64,000 nt of DNA from Marinobacter sp. GTDB taxonomy: Bacteria > Pseudomonadota > Gammaproteobacteria > Pseudomonadales > Oleiphilaceae. The stretch is taken from positions 62,001 to 126,000 of the forward strand of contig JACIZI010000005.1 in NCBI GenBank assembly GCA_014359475.1, read 5' to 3'. Positions within the stretch are counted from its first letter, which is position 1; each line of letters starts with the position of its first letter. Position numbers and translations under genes: made by a program. Below the pieces are notes generated by a model that saw nothing but the letters and a program-made list of their open reading frames with translations, made no database searches and had not been told where the DNA came from. This document shows positions 41,054 to 50,138 of this stretch, piece after piece.

Positions 41054-41221
41054 CTAGCAGCCTGTCGGACTTAAGGCTAATCTACTGCGCCGGTGGGAAA
41101 ACGGCTCATATTTCCCGGCTTTTTCGTTGCATAGAACCACTATGCGCCTCAAAATCCAGAAAATCTGCGCTCGCTTTCCCACCTTGCTCGCGACGATTGC
41201 TTAAGTCCGACAGGCTGCTAG
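41054..41221. repeat. miniature inverted-repeat element (MITE-like), full copy
   Basis: 168 bp starting CTAGCAGCCTG and ending CAGGCTGCTAG, with about 22-bp near-perfect terminal inverted repeats (CAGCCTGTCGGACTTAAG / CTTAAGTCCGACAGGCTG). The interior has a GCATAG/CTATGC hairpin and no ORF of note. It sits in the LpxR-yicC gap, with a deleted, inverted relative at 35477. The rest of the gap (41222-41345) shows nothing clear. Confidence 0.85.
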
Positions 41222-41345
41222 AAAAGGCGAGCCTCTGTTTCAGCAGCGCTATCGTTACGAGTAAAATCCGCAGCAACCCGAAGCTGCTTGTTCAGTCTAA
41301 ATTGAACAGAATGAACGATCAAGTTAGAGACAGGCACCGAGAACA

Positions 41346-42212
41346 TTATTCAACATTCTGCACCTGCTCCCGAATCTGCTCTATCAGCACTTTCAGGTCC
41401 ACTGCGGCGCGTGAAACCCGGGCATCGATGGATTTACTGCTCAGGGTGTTGGCTTCACGGTTGAGCTCCTGCATAAGGAAATCCAGGCGACGGCCGATAG
41501 GCTTGTCAGCATTCAGGGTTTCGCGCACTTCCCGGATATGGGCATCGAGGCGGTCGAGCTCTTCGGCCACATCGCTTTTCTGGGCCAGGATGATCATCTC
41601 CTGGGCGATGCGGTCCGGGTTCAGCTCCACCTCCGCTTTTTTGAAACGCTCCCGAAGACTTTCTTCCTGAACCCTGAGCAATTCCGGCATCAGGTCCCGC
41701 ACCTGGCTGACCTGCTCTTCCATGGTGGCCAGTCGCTCATCGAACAGGGGGCTGAGGCGTTTGCCCTCCCCTTCGCGCACTGCCACCAGCTCGTCCAGGG
41801 TGCGACGGAACAGCTCACTGGCGGCCTCTTTCGCGGGGCCATAGTCTTTTTCCGGCACGCTCATCACACCGGGCCAGTTCATAATATCCAGGGCGCTGAT
41901 ATGGGCCGGGTTATCCAGGATCCTGTTGATCCGATTGGCGGCATCATTGACCGTGTGCACCAGTTCATCATTGATCTCAAAAGGACGCATGTCACTGTCC
42001 CTGGACTGCAGGCGCATGGTGATGTCCACCTTGCCGCGCCCCAGCTTATCCCTGACGATGTCCCGGAAGCTGTTCTCCAGTTCCCGCAACGTATCCGGCA
42101 GCCGGAAAGATGGCTCCAGATAACGGTGGTTGACGGTGCGAATCTCGCAGGTGAGGGTGCCCCACTCGGCCTGGGCATCCTCACGAGCAAAAGCGGTCAT
42201 GCTACGGATCAT
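41346..42212 (-). CDS. yicC: YicC family protein (endoribonuclease)
   Basis: 288 residues starting MIRSMTAFARE with EIRTVNHRYLEPSFRLP, the signature of YicC, and ending in the conserved DUF1732 part (GRRLDFLMQELNREANTLSS). E. coli YicC has been described as an endoribonuclease involved in sRNA turnover. Divergent from rph over 158 bp, as expected for this locus; gmk, its usual next gene, lies 38 kb away. Confidence 0.95.
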   Translation of the reverse strand: MIRSMTAFAREDAQAEWGTLTCEIRTVNHRYLEPSFRLPDTLRELENSFRDIVRDKLGRGKVDITMRLQSRDSDMRPFEINDELVHTVNDAANRINRILDNPAHISALDIMNWPGVMSVPEKDYGPAKEAASELFRRTLDELVAVREGEGKRLSPLFDERLATMEEQVSQVRDLMPELLRVQEESLRERFKKAEVELNPDRIAQEMIILAQKSDVAEELDRLDAHIREVRETLNADKPIGRRLDFLMQELNREANTLSSKSIDARVSRAAVDLKVLIEQIREQVQNVE

Positions 42213-42370
42213 GGTTTCTCCGGTCTGTCAGGCGATATACCGCAGTCTAACAGGCTGCCGGAGAAAACCACCAACCGGCATCCGGGCGCAGCGTGTTACA
42301 ATTCGCCAACCCGTCTTCAAACGGGGCAGTCACAACGCCCCACATTCACGATTAGAATCAGGACTCATCT

Positions 42371-43087
42371 ATGCGACCAAGTGGCAGGCTCCCCGAACAG
42401 CCCAGAGACATCCGCATCACCCGCAACTTCACCCGCCATGCCGAAGGCTCAGTGCTGGTGGAATTCGGTGATACCAAAGTGATCTGCACCGCCTCGGTGG
42501 AGAACAAGGTGCCGCCCTTCCTGCGCGGCGAGGGTCGTGGCTGGATCACCGCCGAATACGGCATGCTGCCCCGCTCCACCGGCAGCCGCATGGGCCGCGA
42601 AGCAGCTCGGGGCAAACAGGGCGGACGCACGGTGGAAATCCAGCGTCTGATTGGCCGCTCCCTGCGGGCGGCGGTGGATATGGCCGCGCTGGGTGAACAC
42701 ACCATTGTGATCGACTGCGATGTCATCCAGGCCGACGGCGGCACCCGTACCGCCTCCATCACCGGCGGCTGCGTTGCGCTGGTGGATGCACTGAATCACC
42801 TGGTGAAAGAAGGCCGGCTGAAAAAATCCCCTCTGAAGCAAATGGTCGCGGCTCTCTCGGTAGGCATCTACAAAGGCCGGCCGGTCGCAGATCTCGACTA
42901 CCCGGAAGACTCCGAAGCAGAAACCGACCTGAACGTCGTCATGACCGACCAGGGCGGCTTCATCGAGATCCAGGGCACTGCGGAAGGCGCGCCGTTTGAC
43001 CAGGGCGAACTGGACAGCATGCTGGGCCTGGCAAAGCCGGCAATTGAAAAACTGTTCGAAATTCAGAAGGAAGCGCTGGAAAGCTAA
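42371..43087 (+). CDS. rph: ribonuclease PH
   Basis: 238 residues; phosphorolytic 3'-5' exoribonuclease that trims tRNA 3' ends. [20 protein letters not shown] opening, [19 protein letters not shown] (active-site segment), [19 protein letters not shown], and [19 protein letters not shown] (the phosphate/metal Asp site). Length typical. Unlike E. coli K-12, pyrE is not next; crc lies between them and on the other strand. Confidence 0.97.
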   Translation: MRPSGRLPEQPRDIRITRNFTRHAEGSVLVEFGDTKVICTASVENKVPPFLRGEGRGWITAEYGMLPRSTGSRMGREAARGKQGGRTVEIQRLIGRSLRAAVDMAALGEHTIVIDCDVIQADGGTRTASITGGCVALVDALNHLVKEGRLKKSPLKQMVAALSVGIYKGRPVADLDYPEDSEAETDLNVVMTDQGGFIEIQGTAEGAPFDQGELDSMLGLAKPAIEKLFEIQKEALES

Positions 43088-43126
43088 AAATAGCCCCCGA
43101 GGCCTGCAAGGAAGTCTGAGCGGATT

Positions 43127-43308
43127 CGGGGAGGGAGAACTTTCCCGGACCGTCTCCGGCCATGGATGGCCGGAGCCGAGCTCACATGGGTGAGGCAAGC
43201 GTTTATGAAGCGAAGCTTCATGCGCCGCCAAACGACAGCAATCTGTGATTGCTGGCCGGACCCGCTTGCGGGTGCTTGCAGCGTGTCCGGGAAAGTTCTC
43301 CCTCCCCG
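43127..43308. repeat. palindromic repeat element between rph and crc
   Basis: A 182-bp element bounded by a perfect 24-bp inverted repeat (43127-43150 and 43285-43308; arm begins CGGGGAGGGAGAACTTTCCC). Inside are further hairpins: CTCCGGCCAT/ATGGCCGGAG (43154-43175), ATGAAGC/GCTTCAT (43205-43221) and CAGCAATC/GATTGCTG. No ORF. It resembles composite REP/BIME-type elements and may end both convergent transcripts. Confidence 0.85.
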
Positions 43309-43341
43309 GGTCCGCCGGCACCCAGCTCTGGAGCATCAAAG

Positions 43342-44151
43342 TCAGATACCAATCTCGATGTCGTAATCCATCACCACCGGCGCATGGTCCGAAAACCGCG
43401 TGCCAGCGTCGATCCAGCCATCCAGAATGGTCCGGCGGATACCCGGTGTCAGCAACTGGTAATCCACCCGGATACCAGCATTCCTGCGCCAACCGGCAGC
43501 CCACTCCGGCCACCAGGTAAACTGATTGCCCTGTTTGTTAATCTCACGGAACGCATCAATACAGCCCATTTCATCAAACAGCCGGTCCAGCCATGCCCGC
43601 TCATGGGGCAGAAATCCGGAAGCATCCAGCTTGTGGTAACGGGCGCTCGCATCCGTCACATGATGAGCCGTCTGAAGGTTGGCACAGAAAATAAACTGGC
43701 GACGCTTGCGCAGGGTTTTCTGCATGTGCACGCCAAAGGCATCCATGAATTCGTCCTTGTGGTCGAGCACCGTCAAATCGTTCTCTTCACTGATCAGCTC
43801 TTCCTCGCGGCCAAGGGCACAGGGGGCAAGCACACTGGCCACGCTCACCTGGTCAAAGTCCGCCTGCAGGAAGCGGCCTTCCCGGTCCGCCTGCGCATTG
43901 GCGAACCCGTACATAATGGCCTTGGGAAAGTGCCGGGTGTAGATGCCCACACCGCCATCCTCATTATTTTCGCCATCAATGAAGTAAGCTTCGTACCCAT
44001 CAGGGACCAGGTTACGATCCTCGATTTCATGGGCCCTCATGCGGTGATCCTGGACGCAGACCACATCAGCGTTCTGCCTGGCCAGCCACTCGAAGAAACC
44101 CTGCTCAATCGCCTGTTCCAGACCATTGACGCTGATTGATACTACCCGCAT
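43342..44151 (-). CDS. crc: Crc, catabolite repression control protein (ExoIII-fold)
   Basis: 269 residues. It resembles exonuclease III in fold, but is much closer to Pseudomonas Crc: [11 protein letters not shown]..., [63 protein letters not shown]. The ExoIII metal/catalytic Glu is Asp (VQDHRM) and the GDMN segment is replaced (FCANLQ), as expected for a protein that lost nuclease activity. Crc acts with Hfq on A-rich mRNA sites to repress catabolic genes. It is next to pyrE as in P. aeruginosa. Confidence 0.88.
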   Translation of the reverse strand: MRVVSISVNGLEQAIEQGFFEWLARQNADVVCVQDHRMRAHEIEDRNLVPDGYEAYFIDGENNEDGGVGIYTRHFPKAIMYGFANAQADREGRFLQADFDQVSVASVLAPCALGREEELISEENDLTVLDHKDEFMDAFGVHMQKTLRKRRQFIFCANLQTAHHVTDASARYHKLDASGFLPHERAWLDRLFDEMGCIDAFREINKQGNQFTWWPEWAAGWRRNAGIRVDYQLLTPGIRRTILDGWIDAGTRFSDHAPVVMDYDIEIGI

Positions 44152-44232
44152 ACGTGTTCCCTGATTCGGTTTCTGTGTATGATACCGTTTTTACACGTTT
44201 TTAAAAGAACCAGACCCGCCAGAAGCATCGCC

Positions 44233-44871
44233 ATGTACGACTACCAGAGAGATTTCATCGAATTTGCCATACGCCGCGATGTACTGCGTTTTGGCGAATT
44301 CACCCTCAAGTCGGGCCGTACCAGCCCTTATTTCTTTAATGCCGGGCTGTTCAACACCGGAGAGGACCTGCTTCAGCTTAGCAAAGCCTATGCCGCCGCC
44401 GTGCAGAAAAGCGGGCTGAATTATGACATGCTTTTCGGTCCTGCCTATAAGGGCATTCCGTTGGCGACGGCCACCGCCATCGCGCTCGCCGAGCAGGGCA
44501 TCAGCAAGCCGTTTGCCTTTAACCGCAAAGAGAAGAAGGATCACGGAGAAGGCGGTAACATTGTGGGCGCACCCCTGACAGGAAAGGTGCTTATCGTCGA
44601 TGATGTCATTACGGCAGGTACGGCGATCCGGGAATCGATCGCCATCATCCGTGCCGCCGGCGGCCTCCCGGCGGGTGTGCTAGTGGCCATGGACAGGCAG
44701 GAACGGGGTGCCGGGGAACTGTCTGCCATCCAGGAGGTCGAAACAGAGTTCAGCATTCCGGTTGCCAGCATCATCAAGCTGGACCAGGTGCTGGACTACC
44801 TGCAAAGCAAGCCTGACTTTACCGACCACGCAAGCCGCGTGGCTGAGTACCGGGAGCGTTACGGAGTCTGA
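44233..44871 (+). CDS. pyrE: orotate phosphoribosyltransferase
   Basis: 212 residues; converts orotate and PRPP to OMP (pyrimidine synthesis). [19 protein letters not shown] opening, [15 protein letters not shown] (flexible catalytic loop) and [13 protein letters not shown] (PRPP-binding motif). The ATG at 44233 gives the canonical start ([20 protein letters not shown]); the longer ORF upstream has no homologous sequence. It is divergent from crc. Confidence 0.97.
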   Translation: MYDYQRDFIEFAIRRDVLRFGEFTLKSGRTSPYFFNAGLFNTGEDLLQLSKAYAAAVQKSGLNYDMLFGPAYKGIPLATATAIALAEQGISKPFAFNRKEKKDHGEGGNIVGAPLTGKVLIVDDVITAGTAIRESIAIIRAAGGLPAGVLVAMDRQERGAGELSAIQEVETEFSIPVASIIKLDQVLDYLQSKPDFTDHASRVAEYRERYGV

Positions 44872-44875
44872 CCGC

Positions 44876-45544
44876 ATGCAACACCCTGAGCGCTTGACGC
44901 TGGCCACGATCGTTCTGGCTGCTGTTCTGGGCAGCAGCCTGGCCCATGCTTATACCTATCGTTATACCGACGAGAACGGCCGCATGGCGATCAGCAATAC
45001 CGTCCCCCAGGACGCGGTGAAGCGGGGCTATGAGGTGCTCAACCAGCAAGGCCGTGTCATCAGGAAAGTTGCCCCGGCGCTGACCGAGGAGGAGATTGCA
45101 GAGCGTGCAGCCCGTAAGCAGCGGGATAAGGAACTCGAAGAGCAGCGCCGCCAGGATGCCCGGCTACTGGAGCGGTTCACTGGTCCGGACAGCGCCGTCA
45201 GGGCCATGCACCGGAAGATCGAGGAGCTTAGCAGTCTTATCCAGCTCAAGCGCGGCAGCATTTCCGTTCTGGAAAATCAGCTACGCAGCGAACAGTCCCG
45301 GGCCGCCGACATGGAGCGCCAGGGCCGCGAAGTACCTGAGGGGCTTCTACAGAAAATCGACCGGCTGGAGCAGCAAATCAGCGAGCTGGAGTCGGAAATT
45401 GCCAGTCAGCAAGCGGGAATTGACCAGACCCGGCGGGAATTCCTTAAGGATATCCGCCGTCTTGAACAGATTACCGACAAAAAACGGACCCTTCCGCTGG
45501 CACGGGATCAAGGCATTCCGGCAAGCTCCGGCGACAAACAATAA
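44876..45544 (+). CDS. DUF4124-containing secreted coiled-coil protein
   Basis: 222 residues: a signal peptide (LAAVLGSSLAHA), then the DUF4124 unit YTYRYTDENGRMAISNTVPQ, followed by a long, charged coiled coil (about 75-205, rich in Glu/Arg/Gln heptads). Such proteins are periplasmic or envelope-bound and of unknown function. It starts 4 bp after pyrE and is likely co-transcribed with it. Confidence 0.8.
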   Translation: MQHPERLTLATIVLAAVLGSSLAHAYTYRYTDENGRMAISNTVPQDAVKRGYEVLNQQGRVIRKVAPALTEEEIAERAARKQRDKELEEQRRQDARLLERFTGPDSAVRAMHRKIEELSSLIQLKRGSISVLENQLRSEQSRAADMERQGREVPEGLLQKIDRLEQQISELESEIASQQAGIDQTRREFLKDIRRLEQITDKKRTLPLARDQGIPASSGDKQ

Positions 45545-45575
45545 AAGACCACCCGGCCAACAGCACAGGTGGTCT
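45540..45575 (-). terminator. intrinsic terminator of the phasin-like gene
   Basis: On the minus strand AGACCACC/GGTGGTCT forms an 8-bp stem with a 14-nt loop followed by TTTTATTGTTTG. It lies between convergent genes and overlaps the stop codon of the DUF4124 gene; on the plus strand the T-tail is poor. Confidence 0.75.
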
Positions 45576-45601
45576 TATCAACGCCAGTCAGTACCGGGTA
45601 A

Positions 45602-46033
45602 TCAGGCGGTTGTAGATGCCTTTCCGGCACTTGAAGACCTGCTGGCAGCACTCTTGCGTGCTGCCGGCTTCTTCCTGGCGCCAGTGCCGGAAACAGATTT
45701 CCTGGCTGATTCGGCTGTTTCTGCAACATCTTCAGCTGTGCCGGCAACCGCACCAGCACCTTCCGCTGCCTCTTTTTCCAGTTTTGCCACCAGGTCAGCG
45801 GCAAAGCTGCCGAAACGATTGTTCAGGCTGCGCAATTGCCCGAAGAGGCTGTCACTGTAACCATTATAACGCTCACGCAGTGTCTTCACGCTGTACTCGC
45901 GGGCTTCATTTTCCAGCTTTTCGGCATAGTCAAACGGCTTGGCTGCCAGCTTCTTCTGCTGCTCCTCAGCCGCATTGATACCTTTCTCTACGATTTCCTG
46001 AAGCTGTTCCTGGTAGGTCTTGAGTTTACCCAT
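45602..46033 (-). CDS. phasin-like protein with basic Ala/Lys-rich tail
   Basis: 143 residues. The N-terminal 85 are amphipathic helix (AAKPFDYAEKLENEAREYSV, RSLNNRFGSFAADLVAKLEK) like short phasins; the last 45 are low complexity with Ala, Ser, Lys and Arg (ARKKPAARKSAASRSSSAGK), recalling the DNA-binding tails of PhaF and AlgP/H1-like proteins. Phasins coat polyester or lipid granules. AAGGAGAG is 5 bp before the ATG, a strong site. Function is a guess by form, not by clear homology. Confidence 0.5.
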   Translation of the reverse strand: MGKLKTYQEQLQEIVEKGINAAEEQQKKLAAKPFDYAEKLENEAREYSVKTLRERYNGYSDSLFGQLRSLNNRFGSFAADLVAKLEKEAAEGAGAVAGTAEDVAETAESARKSVSGTGARKKPAARKSAASRSSSAGKASTTA

Positions 46034-46357
46034 GATAACTCTCCTTATTTCTTTGATTTACGGATTTGCGTATTGCAGAAGAACTTTTCTCTTTCAGGGT
46101 TACCGCGAACAGTAGAGGTTTAAATTAGAATGTGCATACTAAACGGCGTTCTACCGCTACATCAGACTGTCATTGCAGGCCAATCGTCACTTTGCCAATT
46201 GGTAACTTGAGGAATCGAACGGAATTCGCATAATGCGCGGAACTACTTAGCCAGACTCCCCGCATTATTCTGGCGCAAACACGTGACGAAGGATTGCCGC
46301 CACCCGGCGATCCCCGAAGGCTGCGAAGACAGCCAGTATCCAGTGCAGAGGATAACC
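46034..46357. other. divergent regulatory gap, no gene
   Basis: A 324-bp AT-rich gap between the divergent phasin-like and FnIII-lipoprotein genes. It contains the ribosome site of the former (46038-46045 region), a CCAATTGG palindrome near 46196 and the sigma70-like pair at 46207-46234. No open frame with a ribosome site was seen. Confidence 0.6.
46207..46234 (+). promoter_or_regulatory. candidate promoter for the FnIII lipoprotein
   Basis: TTGAGG (46207-46212), a 16-bp spacer and CATAAT (46229-46234) make a reasonable sigma70 promoter about 117 bp before the lipoprotein start. Confidence 0.35.
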
Positions 46358-46915
46358 ATGATCAGGACTCTACAGACCCGGCTCCGGCCCGCGGCTGCCC
46401 CGACTGCGTTAGTGGCGGCCGCTCTCATACTGACCGGTTGCCAGGAAGACCTTGGCACCTCCCCGGCCGCCTTCAGTGACGCTCCCATAGTGGCAGAAGA
46501 TCGCCTGAATTCAGTCGTCAACTCGGTACGCAAAACCATTGGCGCCCCAGCGGCGCAACCCTCACAATCCGATGACGGCACCATCGGCGTGGATGGATCC
46601 ACGGTATCCGTGGTCGAAGAAAAGCCGGCTGCAGAGTCGACGTTACCGGTGGAGCCACCGGTACTTGAATGGTCTGCCCCGCTCACCCGGGAAGATGGTT
46701 CTTCACTGGCGGATGGCGAAATCCGCGGTTACCAGCTCTACTACCGCCTGCGCCATCAGAAGGATCCCCGGAGGCTGTTCATAAAGCACAACGAGGGAAC
46801 ACGGCTGACCCTCGATGAATTTGATCCGGGGGCATACGAGTTCTCCATCACCACGGTGGATACCGACGGACTGGAAAGCCGTCGCTCAGAGCCGGTAACC
46901 GTCAATATAATCTGA
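46358..46915 (+). CDS. lipoprotein with fibronectin type III-like domain
   Basis: 185 residues. A signal peptide with lipobox LTGC (about 26-29), an acidic, Ser/Pro-rich linker (about 35-100), and one C-terminal Ig/FnIII-type sheet (LEWSAPL...GEIRGYQLYYRL...AYEFSITTVDTDGLESRRSE), the form that mediates binding in envelope proteins. AGAGGA precedes the ATG at 46358. Function unknown. Confidence 0.7.
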   Translation: MIRTLQTRLRPAAAPTALVAAALILTGCQEDLGTSPAAFSDAPIVAEDRLNSVVNSVRKTIGAPAAQPSQSDDGTIGVDGSTVSVVEEKPAAESTLPVEPPVLEWSAPLTREDGSSLADGEIRGYQLYYRLRHQKDPRRLFIKHNEGTRLTLDEFDPGAYEFSITTVDTDGLESRRSEPVTVNII

Positions 46916-46939
46916 CCGCTACCGGCACACACGGACTTG

Positions 46940-46979
46940 CCAGAGCGACAGCCCCTCTCTCAAGGGGCTGTCGCTCTGG
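46940..46979. terminator. long perfect hairpin between convergent genes
   Basis: CCAGAGCGACAGCCCC (46940-46955) pairs perfectly with 46964-46979 around an 8-nt loop. It lies between the convergent FnIII lipoprotein and DUF2782 genes. There is no T-run on either strand, so efficient termination is uncertain; it may be an mRNA 3'-end stabiliser. Confidence 0.55.
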
Positions 46980-47000
46980 GGACCGGGCTTCAGGTGCTGC

Positions 47001-47345
47001 TTACCACTTGAACAGCACCCAACTGGGCACCAGCATTCCTGACCGGTCTTCCCGGATCCAGCCACCACCATCGGCAGGCACCAGGTAGTACGGTTTACCG
47101 GCCTCTGGCACTACCTTGATTTCGGTCAGCTGCCCATTGACCCGGTATTCGTAATAGGTGGCATCCTCAGTACCACGAATCACGATCTGGTCATTACTGG
47201 CCGGAGGCTGGTAATCAGGAATCACCACCGGCTCTTCCGGTGTTTTGACACCCGCCCCTTCTGCCTGCTCCTGCGCCACGGCAGACCATGCAACCAGCCC
47301 CAGGACCATTGCCACTGCCGGGAAAACGATTCGCTTCATTTTCAT
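47001..47345 (-). CDS. DUF2782 family periplasmic protein
   Basis: 114 residues: a signal peptide (MVLGLVAWSAVAQ), a short acidic/Pro stretch and the DUF2782 core (RGTEDATYYEYRVNGQLTEI, KVVPEAGKPYYLVPADGGGW) ending VLFKW. It is commonly found beside polA in Pseudomonas relatives, as here (divergent). Function unknown. Confidence 0.82.
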   Translation of the reverse strand: MKMKRIVFPAVAMVLGLVAWSAVAQEQAEGAGVKTPEEPVVIPDYQPPASNDQIVIRGTEDATYYEYRVNGQLTEIKVVPEAGKPYYLVPADGGGWIREDRSGMLVPSWVLFKW

Positions 47346-47423
47346 GATACCCTTTTGTCCATCAATGGCCTGAGCATTGCACAGGCCGGAAAACGCTTCA
47401 ATGACAATCCGGAATTGTTTGAC

Positions 47424-50138
47424 ATGAGCCAGCAGAAAACACCCCCGGTCGTCCTCGTGGACGGCTCATCCTACCTGTTTCGGGCCTACCATGCCCTGCC
47501 GCCCCTGACCACCAGCAAGAATCACCCTACCGGTGCGATCAAAGGCGTGATCAGCATGCTGCGCAAGCTGGAGCAGGACTTTCCCGGATCGAAGATGGTC
47601 GTGGTGTTTGATGCCAAGGGCAAAACCTTCCGCCATGAGATGTACGAAGACTACAAAGCCAACCGACCACCCATGCCGGAAGACCTTGCAGTACAAATTC
47701 AGCCAATCCACGAAATTGTCCGGGCCATGGGCCTGCCGCTGCTGGTCGTAGACCAGGTGGAAGCGGACGATGTGATTGGCACCCTGGCCCACGAAGCGAC
47801 CAGCAAGGGCATCGACGTGGTGATTTCCACCGGCGACAAGGACATGGCGCAGCTGGTCAGCGACCATGTCACCCTGATCAATACCATGACTGAAACCACC
47901 ATGGACCGGGGAGGCGTAGTGGAGAAATTCGGCGTAAAGCCGGAGCAGATCATCGACTACCTGGCACTGGTGGGCGACAAGGTGGACAACATTCCGGGGG
48001 TGAACAAGTGCGGCCCGAAAACCGCCGTGAAATGGCTGAACGAGCATGGCGACCTGGACACCATCATAGGGCACGCTGACCAGGTAAAAGGCAGGATCGG
48101 AGAGCACCTTCGGGAGGCGCTGGACACCCTGCCCCTGAGCCGGGAACTGGCCACTATCCGGACCAATGTGGATCTGGATTTCGGCCTGGAGGATCTCAAC
48201 CTGCGCAAACAGGATGACGATGCCCTGCTGGCGTTGTTCCGGGAGTATGAATTCCGCAGCTGGATTGCCGAACTGGAAAACAGCAGTCGCGACAACCCCA
48301 AACCGGAAGCACCCCGCCAAACCATCGAGCGCAACTACAGCATCATCACCGATCAAAAGGAACTGGATGACTGGATCGACCGGCTGGGCAAGGCCGAATA
48401 TTTTGCCTTCGATACCGAAACCACCAGCCTGCGTTACATGGATGCAGAAGTAGTGGGTGTGTCGTTCGCCATCCGGCCCGGCGAGGCCGCCTATGTGCCG
48501 CTCGCCCACGACTATATGGACGCCCCCGAACAGCTGGACCGGCACAAGGTGCTGGAGCAGCTGCGCCCGTTGCTGGAAGATCCGGACACTGCCAAGGTGG
48601 GTCAGAACCTGAAGTACGACAAGAACGTGCTGGCCAACCACGGCATTACCCTGGAGGGGATCGCTGAGGACACCATGCTGGAGTCTTATGTGCTGAACTC
48701 GGTATCCGGCCGGCACGACATGGACAGCCTGGCAAAGCTCTACCTGGACGAGCAGACCACCAGTTTTGAGTCCATCGCCGGCAAGGGTGCCAGGCAGCTG
48801 ACCTTTAACCAGATTTCCCTGGATATAGCCGGCCCCTACGCCTGCGAAGATGCAGATATCACCCTGCGCCTGCACCAGGAACTTCGCCCCCGGCTGGCCG
48901 ACACCGGTCGCCTGCAGGAAGTGTACGAGAAGATTGATCTGCCGCTGGTACCGGTGCTCTCCAGGATGGAGCAACGGGGCACAATGATCAATGCCGCCAC
49001 CCTGCGCAATCACAGTCAGGAACTGGCGGTGCGCATGGCAGAGTTGGAAAAGGAAGCCCACGAAGAAGCCGGCGAGAAGTTCAACCTGGGCTCCCCCAAA
49101 CAGTTGCAGGCCATTTTCTACGGGAAGATGGGACTGCCGGTCATCAAGAAGACCCCCAAGGGCGCGCCATCCACCGCAGAACCGGTGCTGCAGGAGTTGG
49201 CCCACGAGCACAGGCTGCCCCGCCTGATCCTGGAACACCGCAGCCTGAGCAAGCTCAAGTCCACCTACACGGACACGCTGCCGGAGCTGATCCACCCCCG
49301 TACCGGCCGCATCCACACCTCCTATCATCAGGCTGTGACCGCCACCGGCCGGCTGTCCTCCTCGGAGCCCAACCTGCAGAACATTCCGATTCGTACCGAG
49401 CAGGGACGCCGCATCCGTCAGGCTTTCGTGGCATCTGAGGGCTACAAGCTGATCGCAGCGGACTACTCCCAGATCGAGCTGCGTATCATGGCCCACCTGT
49501 CCGGTGACAAGGGCCTGCTGAAAGCCTTCGAGAATGGCGAGGACATCCACAAGGCCACAGCGTCCGAGGTGTTCGGAGTGACACTGGATGAAGTCAGCGC
49601 CGACCAGCGCCGCAGCGCCAAGGCCATCAACTTCGGTTTGATCTACGGCATGTCTGCCTTCGGTCTGTCACGGCAATTGGATGTGGGTCGTAACCAGGCC
49701 CAGGAATACATTGACCGTTATTTCGAGCGTTACCCCGGTGTCCTGAAATACATGGACGACATCCGCAAACAGGCCCACGAGGTTGGCTTCGTGGAAACCC
49801 TGTTCGGTCGGCGCCTGTATCTGCCCGAAATCAATGCCCGCAACAAACAGATGCAGCAGGCCGCAGAGCGCACCGCCATCAACGCTCCTATGCAGGGAAC
49901 CGCGGCGGATATCATCAAACGGGCTATGATCGAAGTCGACATCTGGCTGCGTGACCAGCACGCGGACGAGGCCCGTATGACCATGCAGGTTCACGACGAA
50001 CTGATCGTGGAAGTAAAGGAATCCGCCCTGGACAAGGTCCGGGACGGGCTGGTGAAACAGATGTCAGCTGCGGCGGAACTGGCCATTCCCCTGGTGGTGG
50101 ATGCCGGCGTCGGTGACAACTGGGACGAAGCCCACTGA
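47424..50138 (+). CDS. polA: DNA polymerase I
   Basis: 904 residues; repair and Okazaki-fragment processing. The 5'-nuclease domain (about 1-300: VLVDGSSYLFRAYHALPPL, VVFDAKGKTFRHEMYEDYKA, GDKVDNIPGV), 3'-5' exonuclease with intact catalytic FDTETTSL (about 330) and the polymerase domain with DYSQIELRIMAHLSGD, RRSAKAINFGLIYGM (finger/O-helix) and MQVHDELIVE (palm) are all complete. The ATG at 47424 begins the conserved sequence. Confidence 0.98.
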   Translation: MSQQKTPPVVLVDGSSYLFRAYHALPPLTTSKNHPTGAIKGVISMLRKLEQDFPGSKMVVVFDAKGKTFRHEMYEDYKANRPPMPEDLAVQIQPIHEIVRAMGLPLLVVDQVEADDVIGTLAHEATSKGIDVVISTGDKDMAQLVSDHVTLINTMTETTMDRGGVVEKFGVKPEQIIDYLALVGDKVDNIPGVNKCGPKTAVKWLNEHGDLDTIIGHADQVKGRIGEHLREALDTLPLSRELATIRTNVDLDFGLEDLNLRKQDDDALLALFREYEFRSWIAELENSSRDNPKPEAPRQTIERNYSIITDQKELDDWIDRLGKAEYFAFDTETTSLRYMDAEVVGVSFAIRPGEAAYVPLAHDYMDAPEQLDRHKVLEQLRPLLEDPDTAKVGQNLKYDKNVLANHGITLEGIAEDTMLESYVLNSVSGRHDMDSLAKLYLDEQTTSFESIAGKGARQLTFNQISLDIAGPYACEDADITLRLHQELRPRLADTGRLQEVYEKIDLPLVPVLSRMEQRGTMINAATLRNHSQELAVRMAELEKEAHEEAGEKFNLGSPKQLQAIFYGKMGLPVIKKTPKGAPSTAEPVLQELAHEHRLPRLILEHRSLSKLKSTYTDTLPELIHPRTGRIHTSYHQAVTATGRLSSSEPNLQNIPIRTEQGRRIRQAFVASEGYKLIAADYSQIELRIMAHLSGDKGLLKAFENGEDIHKATASEVFGVTLDEVSADQRRSAKAINFGLIYGMSAFGLSRQLDVGRNQAQEYIDRYFERYPGVLKYMDDIRKQAHEVGFVETLFGRRLYLPEINARNKQMQQAAERTAINAPMQGTAADIIKRAMIEVDIWLRDQHADEARMTMQVHDELIVEVKESALDKVRDGLVKQMSAAAELAIPLVVDAGVGDNWDEAH

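Noticed and set aside
35477-41221. The repeated CTAG-ended sequences as a CRISPR or as insertion-sequence ends
   Set aside because: Only two full copies 5.5 kb apart with no spacers; the elements carry no transposase, so a miniature repeat element is the better name.
43342-44151. Calling the gene beside pyrE exodeoxyribonuclease III
   Set aside because: Sequence blocks and gene order match Pseudomonas Crc, and catalytic residues of ExoIII are replaced.
47466-49550. 694-residue minus-strand open frame opposite polA
   Set aside because: It is the antisense shadow of a highly conserved, GC-rich gene; its composition (His/Gln/Val-rich) has no motif and the plus strand is unmistakably polA.
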